Shown piece by piece: positions 55,966 through 64,000 of a stretch of DNA of 64,000 nt. Where the stretch lies: the NCBI GenBank assembly GCA_028095005.1, contig CM051460.1, positions 115,355,039 through 115,419,038 on the forward strand, given 5' to 3'. The stretch is from Rhynchospora pubera. Lineage: Eukaryota; Streptophyta; Magnoliopsida; Poales; Cyperaceae. The translations under genes were made by a program, and so were the position numbers. The notes beneath the pieces are model-generated. The model saw nothing but the letters and a program-made list of their open reading frames with translations. It was not told the DNA's origin and ran no database searches. Within the stretch, counting starts at the first letter, position 1; each line of letters opens with the position of its first letter.

Positions 55966-57135
55966 TTTTTTTATATATTATTTATTTATTTAATTTATTA
56001 ATTAGTTAAATAATTAGAAAAATAGATAATATATTGTAAAAATATTGAAAAAATATGGAAACAATCAGGAATAATTAAACTAAATTTTATATGTAATTTA
56101 GTATTTTTTGGGAAAATTAAATTTTTTTCCTTTTATTAGTTTATTAATTAGTTAATTAATTAGAAAAATAGATAATATATTCTAAAAATATTGAAAAAAT
56201 ATAAAAAAATCAGGGATAATTAAAAAAATTTTATATGTAATTTAGTATTTTTTTTGGAAAATTAAATTTATTTTCCTTTTAATTAATTTATTTAATTAAA
56301 TATAAAATTAATTAATTTATTTAATTAAAAAATGAATAATTAAGTATGAATTTTTAATTAATTTAAACAACCATTTGATATGCGTCCCGAATGTCGTCCT
56401 CTATATATATTATTTTTATATTATATATTAAACAATCATATCGAGTCTCATGATCAAGGAAGCACTTTCTGGATTGCGTTAGAAAGGAATCACACGAGAT
56501 TGATGTTTTACTGAGACGGAGAAGAAAGACTAAATTCACTTGATTTACTGCATTTCTCTTTTTAATGATTAATTTATGATTTTAAAAATATTTTTAGTAG
56601 TTTAGAGTAGTTTTTAGGTTTGCAAACTTTCAAAGTTGATTTACTGCATTTCTCGTTATGGGGTTTCACCCCGGTAAAATGCGTAGATCTCGTCGCCAGC
56701 TTTCCGGAATGTCCTCGATCGCCCCAAACGGACCTTCCTATCAAAAGTTAAGCCTGTTTAAAGTTTTAATGTTCAAATTATGCCTTTGTATCCCTGCAAA
56801 TGCAGAAAGAATTAATAAAACTTTGAACATTCTGAAAGGATTATGCCTTTGTATCCCTGCAAATTCTAAAAATTTATAATCCTTTTTAAATGGTACAATT
56901 CATTTAATTAAATAAGTTATAAAAATTTATATTTTAATTAAATAAATTAATTAAAATGAAAATAAATTTAATTTCCCTAAAAGAATACTAAATTACATAT
57001 AAAATTTAATTTAATTATTTCTGATTTTTTCCATATTTTTTCAATATTTTTACAATATATTATCTAATTTTCTAATTATTTAACTAATTAATAAATTAAA
57101 TAAATAAATAAATAATATATAAAAAAATTAAAAAG

Positions 57136-57258
57136 CTAAGATCGGAATCTCGGATTCCGATCTAAGCTTAGATCGAAAACTCAGAATCCGATCAAAGCTT
57201 AGATCGGAATCCAGGATTCCGATCTAACGTTCGGAATCCACGATTCCGATCTCGTGAT
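57136..57258. repeat. Array of palindromic GGAATCC modules, right arm
   Basis: Inverted counterpart of 55836-55965 with the same order of units read backward (TCGGATTCCGATCTAAGCTT, CTCAGAATCCGATCAAAGC, CCAGGATTCCGATCTAACG). Confidence 0.9.
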
Positions 57259-57612
57259 ACTATTTAAAAAAATATTATTATATTGATATTATTTTTAATA
57301 TATTATATTAATTTAATACTATTTTAAAATTTTTCGGGCAACCATATAACCCACAACTTTCGCCTATATAGGCCCAATTATAAACTATCGTAGTATTTTG
57401 TCGCAGTAAAACCTGAAGAAAAGCCTACGGGCTTTTCCTCAAAAAAAAAAAAAAAAGTAAAACCTGAAGAAAAGAGCGATTAACCCGACCAACAATGGCG
57501 AAAACACTCCATAAGTGAGCTTCTTCTCCCCCGCGGAGTCGTGGAGAACTCTCGTCTCTCTCTAGAGCTTGGCTGCGAGTCTGGGACGAAGGATGCCTTG
57601 AACCTTGATTAG

Positions 57613-58045
57613 GTTTGTTTCTGATTTCTGATACAATTTGCTTTATTTCGTACCTGTTTTTAATTCTGATTGCATCTCAGCTTGGAGTAATTTTCCATTT
57701 ACTATTTTAATATGTTCTCACTTATACGGACTTGTGTTAGCCCTTGATTTAAGTGTAAAGTGCTTTTGTTATTTGTTTTGAATTGCAATGCATTATATGA
57801 GCCGGCTTAAATCGGCTACTTGATTGCTTGAAAGGATTATTTACTTCAATAACTAAGGCTTATCATTGTGCGTGAAAGAAGATAGAATAAGTAGATGAAT
57901 TCAGTAGGGAATTATCTGCGTTTCATTTGATTTTCGAAATGAATTATTCTTCTCTTTACATTCACCTGTGGTGTATGTTTGTTAGCCTGTGATTATTCGT
58001 CATTGCGTATAATTGTTTGATTAGGTTTTTCATATATCTGTGCAG
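57613..58045 (+). other. Probable 5' UTR intron of the RH41-like gene
   Basis: A leader at about 57500-57612 (CT-rich, with CTCTCGTCTCTCTCTAGAGC) ends TTGATTAG with GTTTGTTTCTGATTTC following. The acceptor CTGTGCAG is at 58038-58045. The second leader exon then runs 58046-58094 to the ATG. Needs transcript support. Confidence 0.6.
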
Positions 58046-58048
58046 TTC

Positions 58049-58102
58049 ATGGAATTAGTTCTTGACTGCAAGGTTGATTATCCTTTTACACACAATGGAT
58101 GA
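58049..58102 (+). promoter_or_regulatory. Upstream ORF overlapping the RH41-like start codon
   Basis: An ATG four bases into the second leader exon opens a 17-codon frame (MELVLDCKVDYPFTHNG). It stops at the TGA at 58100-58102, overlapping the main ATG (58095) in another phase. Such an overlapping uORF would reduce translation of the main frame unless leaky scanning bypasses it. Confidence 0.6.
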
Positions 58103-60501
58103 CAGTGGCTATAATATGGCTGAGAACGATGATGTCGCTTGCACATCTGAAGGTAACACTAAAACTTAAAAGATAGGAAGTAGAATTTTCTGCTCGTTTC
58201 CATTCTCAATTTTCTACTTTTGGTTTATCTGTGGCTTAAAGATAACTAGGATTTAACTGAGCCACTTGATGTTAAGCTTAGTCAGGGTAGAGGCAGAATT
58301 TTGAACTAATTTATTAAAATTTTCAATACAAGTTTGTGTTAATTTTAGAGTACATGTATCATTTTTTGCTTAAATGTACATAAAAATAAGGTCTGTATTT
58401 GTATGGTTTTGGGAAAAGAAAGGGGCGAAATGAGCCCCATTCTTAAAGACAGATCTGCCCCTGGTTCCTGTCATTTTTTTTCTCTATTGAACTTGACTTA
58501 GGAGTTCTATTTCTATTGTTTGTAATGGCTGCATTTTGTCAAAGCTCCAGTTGAGGTCATTTCAAATTTGGAAGATTCAATTGTTGTGCTATCATGGCAA
58601 TAAGATGTTTTTCTTGGCTTATTAATGCAACATTCGAGAAAAGGAAAATTTTCTAGTGGTCAAACTGCTTGAAAATCTAGAAGTAGCTCCAGAAATGCTC
58701 CTATAACTTTTATTTTTGTTCATTATGAGCTGAAAACTGTTTTTTTTTTTTAATCAACCCACCATGCATGCCTTCTGATGGTGTTGAAGTGTACTTTGTT
58801 TCTCCCATTTCCTCCTCGATGTTCCTCAGGGACATCCTTGATAATTGGATTTTATTTACAGAAAAGGACTAATTCGAAGAGAGTTTTGGGTTATTAAAAA
58901 GAAAATTTATACTGCACTCTAACAGAACAAAATATGTACGTAAGATTTATCTCATGTTATATTATTTAACAGATAGTTCTCAAGTGAAGGAACATAGCTA
59001 TGAGCAAAGGGAAGCACTCCCTGGAGAGCCACGATGTACCATTTGTAGCCGTTATGGGGAGTACATTTGTGACCAGACTGACGATGACATCTGTAGCTTG
59101 CAATGCAAATCTATACTCCTCTCTAGGCTCGCTGCTCGAGAAAATAACATAAAAGAAAGAAAACCAATAGTTAACATTACTGTCACCGATGAATGCTTCT
59201 ATGTTAGAAATGAAGGGTTAACCAATGATCAGGTTGCCTCCTTGAGAACCAAAATGGGAATCTCTGTAAAAGGAGAGTCCGTACCCGACCCAGTTGTGTC
59301 ATTTTCTTCTTGTAATATCCCTCAAAAGCTTGAGAATAATATTGAAACTGCTGGGTTTGTTATGCCAACTTCAGTTCAGATGCAAACAATTCCAGCTGCA
59401 TTGAGGAACAGAAATCTTCTTGTCTCTGCTGAGACTGGTTCTGGTAAAACAGCTTCATTTCTAGTCCCAATCATATCCCATTGTTCACAAGTGCGGTCAG
59501 ATCAATCAATTCAGGACAAGAGGCCTCTTGCAATGGTGCTCGCACCTACCAGAGAGCTATGTGTGCAGGTGGAAGAACAAGCAAAGGTGCTAGGTAAAGG
59601 CCTCCCTTTCAAAACTGCACTTGTGGTTGGTGGAGATGCAATGCCCAGTCAGATATACCGCATAGGAAATGGCGTAGAGTTAATCATAGGTACACCTGGT
59701 CGGTTACTTGACCTTTTAAAAAAGCATGATATAGATCTTAGTGAGCTCTCCATTTTAGTGTTGGATGAGGTTGACTGCTTGCTGCAGAAAGGGTTTATAG
59801 AACAAGTCATGGAGATTGTTACGGCACTGCAACAGCCTCAGATTTGGATGTTCTCAGCAACCGTTTCAAATGAGGTGGAAAGGATGGCAAGTTCAATTGC
59901 CAGCAACTTGATTCATATTTCATGTGGGAAAGCAAATGAGCCAAATAAGTCAGTTAAGCAGGTTGCCATTTGGGTCGAATCTAACCAGAAGAAAAAGAAA
60001 CTGTTTGAGATACTGTCTAGCCCTCGGCATTTCAAGCCCCCAGCAGTGGTATTTGTTGGTTCGAGATTAGGATCGGAGATGTTGTCAGAGGCTGTTACTG
60101 TTACTACTGGATTGAAGGCTATTGCAATTCATGGGGAGAAGACAATGAAGGAGAGGAGAGAAGGCATGAAAATGTTTCTAACAGGAGAGGTACCGGTGGT
60201 AGTGTGTACTGGTGTTTTGGGGCGTGGTATGGATCTTCTGAAAGTAAGGCAGGTGATAATATTTGATATGCCAAGTAGCATAGAAGAGTATGTCCATCAG
60301 GTAGGCAGGGCTTCTTCTAGAAAAGGGGAAGAGGGAACGGCAATCATTTTTATCAATGGCGAAGATAAGAATCATTTTGGGGACCTTGTGCGGGTGCTCA
60401 AATCAGCAGGGGCAGCTGTGCCTCCTCAGCTTGCCAGGTATAAACCTCCATCAAGTGCGTCTCATGGTACATGTAATAAGAAGAGGAGAGTTGGATTGTA
60501 G
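58095..60501 (+). CDS. RH41: DEAD-box ATP-dependent RNA helicase with HIT zinc finger, RH41-like
   Basis: Coding exons 58095-58152 (MDDSGYNMAENDDVACTSE) and 58973-60501 join in phase 1 (GAAG/GTAACA donor, TTTAACAG/ATAGTT acceptor) to give 528 residues. A HIT-type zinc finger opens the protein: CTIC at 41-44, then C52, C60 and C64 in YICDQTDDDICSLQCK. The helicase core follows with all motifs: Q motif (GFVMPTSVQMQTIP), I (AETGSGKT), Ia (PTRELCVQ), Ib (TPGRLLD), II (LDEVD, with DEVD in place of DEAD), III (SAT), V (GVLGRGMD) and VI (VHQVGRASSR). The tail is basic (KKRRVGL). HIT finger plus DEAD core in this order is the plant RH41 arrangement; the Arabidopsis protein is of similar length (about 505). 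It probably works in nuclear RNA or RNP remodelling; the specific substrate is unknown. The first small exon supplies the only ATG giving the full finger. Confidence 0.94.
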
Positions 60502-61860
60502 CTCACTATTCCTTTTTGGAAAAGAAGTACGACTGTATGAGAAATACTGATGTTAATCTCAGATACTCTTACCTGGTACATTTGGGAAAGAATAGTTTAT
60601 CTGGGTGAAAACCGAAGAGTTTTCTGATCTGTATATTTTAGATGGGAGTGCAAGGAGTCTGAAGGAGTCTCAAACACTTGAATTGCTGAATTAATAATGT
60701 AGCAAGTTCACAGTGAAAATAAAAAAAGAAAAAGAGGAACAACATTCAATGAGTATATTACATGATCTGCTTTCTTTCTATTTTTCTATTTTCATTTTTT
60801 TTTTTGTTAAACAAGTTAACAACGATATGTAACCTATATTGGGAGTGGTAGTATCCCCCCCCCCCCCTATTTTACTGTTGTTATTCTGTTCCCAATTTTC
60901 TTGTAGCGCCAGATGATGCATCCGGCATCCCCAGTGGCATACAATACAGGCCACTCTTTATGGGCCTTTGATTGCTTGGAACTGGTATGGGACCCTTGTT
61001 TTTCTTTTCAAAGTCCTTTTGTGTCTTCTTTTTCTTGCTTATCTAGTTATCTTTCAGATTCCTTTTCAGATGTTTCAATCAAATGAGTATTTTTTAGAAA
61101 ATCTGCTACCAAAGTAACTAAAATAAAAGGTGGACCTGAGTTTCTGGTGGTGACACATCAACTTTCTGATCTGTCCCATGTTTCCCTTAGACCAAGGCAA
61201 CTCTAATGTTGAAAATTTATCATTATATATGTGATTTAATATTCTCAATGTTGGACAATTATTTCTTTGAAATAACGAGAACAACTTGCAAGCAATGTTT
61301 TGTGAAAGGAAGAAATCAATCAATAAGCTGGACTAGTGGTCGTTCAGAATGGGTGAAAGTCCCCAACTCCCTATCCCACAGGTTGTTTTACTGCATACTC
61401 TGCATTTACCAACCTTTCTTCTATAGTAAAGATAGCTATCAATTGATATAAGAATTTTTGAAACTAAATAAAGTGTTACTTTTCAATCCGGGCGTTTTAT
61501 GTGTAAAAGGAATAAAGGAGCAGAGAGAAAAATAAAAGGTTATAGAAGAAAGCACTTTGGCATAAGGATACACAAGAATCATCATAACACGCGTAACGGC
61601 GTAAGACACTATTGATTCTTAGTTTTTCACTAAGGATGGCAAAATTGTTTTTTCCTACCAGATTTCATTGTTGTGTGTATACTGTATATCATATATATTT
61701 ATGTCAATTTTTTTGAGCCGATAAGGCGCTGACCAAGTTAAAAATGCAAACTATTTTCTTCAGCTCTATTTCTCTACTTTAATTAGTATTTTTTTTAAGA
61801 TAAATTTGCATCAAGCCTCCTAATTTATTTTTAAATTAAATGTCTATGAAAGATCTCCAG
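60502..61860. other. RH41 3' flank and intergenic
   Basis: The first part is the 3' UTR. It contains a C13 tract at 60855-60867. The patch at 60900-61000 is GC-richer but has no lasting frame. Confidence 0.4.
60855..60867. repeat. Poly(C) tract of 13
   Basis: Thirteen consecutive C on the plus strand. Third such tract in the window. Confidence 0.9.
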
Positions 61861-61930
61861 TCGGATTTTGAATCTACGACCTTTCACTCAAAATGCATTA
61901 TCTAATAAGTAGTAATTTGTTAGGCCAACC
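61800..61930 (-). mobile_element. Degenerate tRNA-derived SINE-like fragment
   Basis: Minus strand from 61930: GGTTGGCCTAACAAATTACT, then ATAATGCATTTTGAGTGAAA, then GGTCGTAGATTCAAAATCC. The spacing and the last block resemble a decayed A box and B box (GGTTCGAATCC) of a tRNA-derived SINE head. An AT-rich tail follows. No target duplication was found. Confidence 0.4.
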
Positions 61931-62385
61931 AAAGCAGTCTAAAACCAGCTTTGACAGATCAGAAGACCATAGTGCAAGAATGTTAGTAAATGGACCAATG
62001 AAGTGGCTGATTATTAAATTGATAGGGTCATAAAAGAAATATCTGTTGTTCATAATTTTTTGTACTTTTATCTAACTAAAGAATTTGATGATTGTATAAT
62101 AAAATTCAAAGCTTGGACACTTGTAGATATTCTATTGACCAATATAAAAGCCTGCTACTATAGAACTCGAATGAAAGAGCAACTCGATGGATATAATTAA
62201 ATTTAAAGTTTTTGTTAATGCTCTTGCATGAAGAGCACTTCTTTCTAGCATAGATGTAAAAATTATTGTGACTTTTGGACTTAAATCAGTCAAAAAGTTT
62301 CTAGAAGTTGGTATACTAACCTTGCTTCATTTCAAACGAAAAGAAGAAAGGAAGAAAAAATGGAAATTATTTATTAGTTGATTTA
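61931..62385. other. Intergenic, nothing recognised
   Basis: No supported feature. Confidence 0.35.
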
Positions 62386-62674
62386 GACTCCGTTTGGATG
62401 GTGTGAGAGTAAGGGGTGCGTTTGGATAGGTGTGGGAAGAAGGGAAGAAGTATTGGGAAGTGTGTAATTTTGTGAAGAGTTTGGATTGTTTATAATTTTT
62501 TTTTTCTTCTTCCTTCTTTTTCTTCTTTCTTCCAACGATCCAAACGCACCCAAGAAAAATAAGAGAAGAAGTATTGGAAATTGTATAACTTTGTGAAGAG
62601 TTTAAATTGTTTATAATAAATTTGGAAGTAGGAAAAAGCTATTCTCTTATTCCTAGCACCATGCAAACGGAGCC
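62386..62674. mobile_element. Outer Tourist-like MITE of a nested pair, target duplication TTA
   Basis: Ends GACTCCGTTTGGATGGTG and, inverted, GGCTCCGTTTGCATGGTG. TTA lies at 62383-62385 and 62675-62677. Core GTATAACTTTGTGAAGAGTT and AAATTGTTTATAATAAATTT. It is interrupted by the inner MITE at 62414-62551. Confidence 0.88.
62414..62551. mobile_element. Inner Tourist-like MITE inserted in the outer one, target duplication AAG
   Basis: GGGTGCGTTTGGATAGGTG and, inverted, GGGTGCGTTTGGATCGTTGG. AAG at 62411-62413 and 62552-62554. Removing it restores the outer element as AGTAAGAAAAATAAGAG. Same subfamily as 3809, 43604 and 55450. Confidence 0.9.
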
Positions 62675-62832
62675 TTAAAAAAGTAATTGTTCGGCACTTC
62701 TATAATAAATATCCTTATGATATGTCTCACGAAAGGAAAATTTTTATCAAAGGCAAAAATACCTTCAAGAATTTTAAAAAGAACAAAAGAGGACCAGAAT
62801 TTTTAAAATGAGCACAGCTATAGCGGTAATAA

Positions 62833-62925
62833 CATTGCCGTTATAGCCCAACTGAATTTTTATTTTTTTTTTCATTTTACTTTGCCTATAGCGGCAATAC
62901 TAATGCCGCTATAGGGCTTTATTTT
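62833..62925. repeat. CTATAGCGGCAAT hairpins
   Basis: TATAGCGGTAATAACATTGC / CGTTATAG and TATAGCGGCAATACTAATGC / CGCTATAG are two small perfect or near-perfect hairpins about 35 bp apart. The second adjoins the left end of the long inverted repeat. Confidence 0.8.
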
Positions 62926-64000
62926 TTTTTCCTGCAGTTTTATTTGGCTTTTATTTTAATGTCGGCCAGATTTTATTTTTATTTTTCGTTTTATTTTGTT
63001 TTTTTACTTTACTAATTTTACATAATATTTATATATATGCATAATTCATATTTTTTAAATTGTTTAATTTTATATATATGTTGGGTTTTTCAAAATGATA
63101 CGATACGATCGTATTGGCACGACACGACACAATACAAGTACGAAATTGACACGACACGATCGTGTTATGGTGTCATGTCATAATTGTGTCGCGTTGGCAA
63201 TCTTAAAAAATTAATACGATTTGACACGACACGACTAATACGCAACACGACACGATCGTGTATTGTCGTGCCGAGTGGTGAGAAGAGTCAACACGACACG
63301 CATTCTGATACGACACGACTGATATAATCTTTTAATAAAAATATTCTAGCAAATTTGTACTAATATATATACTGAGAATTTGTAGAATAGTCAAATAAAC
63401 TGCAACAATATTTTTTCTTCATTTTAATATTTTAACAATTTCTAATAAATTATTATAAACAATAAAGAAAAGTTTCTGATACGACGTGTCAACACGACGC
63501 GACATGATCATGTTAGTCGTGTCGTATCAGAATGCGTGTTGTGTGGTCTTTTCTCACCACTTAGCACGACAATACACAATTGTGTCAATCGTGTCGTGTC
63601 AGAATGCATGTCGTGTTGCCTCTTCTCACCACTCGGCACGACAATACACGATCGTGTCGTGTTCATGCCGTGTTGCATGTTAGTCGTGTCGTGTCAAATC
63701 GTATTAATTTTTCAAGATTGCCAACGCGACACGATTATGACATGACACGATAACACGATCGTGTCGTGTCAATTTCGTACTCGTATTGTGTCATGTCGTA
63801 CCAATACGATCGTATCGTATCATTTTAGAAAACCCTACATATAAATAAAATTAAACAATTTAAAAAATATAAATTATGCATATATATAAACATTATATAA
63901 AATTAGTAAAGTAAAAAAAAACAAAATAAAACGAAAAAAAATCTCGCCGACATTAAAATAAAAACTAAAGTAAAACTGTATGAAAAAAATAAAGTCCTAT
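62905..64000. repeat. Very long inverted repeat, cut by the window end
   Basis: The left arm (about 62915-63330) starts ATAGGGCTTTATTTTTTTT, passes AATGTCGGC.AGATTT and an AT-rich part, then AAAATGATACGATACGATCG and CACGACACGA words. The right arm (about 63475-64000) is its reverse complement and ends exactly at the window edge with ATAAAGTCCTAT. The loop is about 150 bp of AT-rich sequence. The right arm holds an extra repeat of a CAGAATGC..TTCTCACCACT block. The inner part (63071-63833, from GGGTTTTTCAAAATGATACG to its inverse) may be a separate element nested in the outer fold. No coding frame; probably a foldback transposon. Confidence 0.85.

Larger units (their letters stand above)
55756..57337. 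mobile_element. Mutator-like foldback with 9-bp target duplication GCAACCATA
   Basis: GCAACCATA occurs at 55747-55755 and 57338-57346. Arms of about 450-570 bp (55756-56330 and 56890-57337) are inverted copies, from CTGAAATTTAAAAAAATAG / CCGAAAAATTTTAAAATAG inward through ATAGTATTAAATTAATATAA. The left arm has an internal tandem duplication of about 140 bp (56020-56150 and 56165-56290). The loop (56330-56890) is different, with short internal duplications (TTATGCCTTTGTATCCCTGC twice; TTGATTTACTGCATTTCTC or a near copy twice). The 9-bp duplication and long terminal repeats fit a non-autonomous Mutator-like element. The right end is only about 150 bp from the RH41 leader. Confidence 0.88.

Overview
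This is a stretch of plant nuclear DNA, most likely from a dicot. It is AT-rich and gene-poor, its genes are split by introns with GT..AG borders, and the recognisable products are plant families (SPX, VQ, HIT-type DEAD-box helicase). The intergenic space is filled with plant transposable elements: Tourist-like and hAT MITEs, Mutator-like foldbacks and an L1-type LINE. There are no operons, and the host genes have unrelated jobs.

Host genes I can support. (1) A single-exon VQ-motif gene on the minus strand (23716-24240). (2) A two-exon gene for the RPC34/RPC6 subunit of RNA polymerase III on the minus strand (35393-36630), whose C-terminus carries the four-cysteine Fe-S pattern. (3) A three-exon SPX-domain phosphate-sensing gene on the minus strand (40681-43208), with a P1BS phosphate-starvation motif upstream. 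(4) A two-coding-exon DEAD-box RNA helicase of the RH41 type with an N-terminal HIT zinc finger on the plus strand (58095-60501). Between RPC34 and SPX lies a broken second copy of the RPC34 5' half. Together with a repeated SPX 3' flank, it marks a tandem duplication of the RPC34-to-SPX interval.

Layout. 1-3.3 kb: a foldback repeat and a decayed F-box/LRR/FBD gene. 3.3-9 kb: MITEs, including two hAT-type elements with perfect 8-bp target duplications and a MITE whose empty site is preserved 3.8 kb away. 9.6-23 kb: three direct copies of a gene-start module (5' leader plus a short exon beginning MAPMSSG), separated by decayed coding remnants, one of which looks like a plant En/Spm-type transposase. 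23-24.3 kb: a tRNA-Pro-like fragment and the VQ gene. 25.4-31 kb: four long inverted-repeat elements each bounded by TA microsatellites. 32.6 kb: a further MITE. 35-44 kb: the RPC34-SPX block. 44-55 kb: mostly unexplained AT-rich sequence, plus a 5'-truncated but otherwise open LINE with a perfect 17-bp target duplication (49.2-51.4 kb). 55.1-57.3 kb: a hAT-like MITE, a Tourist-like MITE and a 1.58-kb Mutator-like foldback made of palindromic modules, directly upstream of the helicase. 61.8-64 kb: a SINE-like fragment, nested MITEs and a very long inverted repeat that runs off the window.

All identifications come from reading the sequence. No database search, alignment score or expression data was available.
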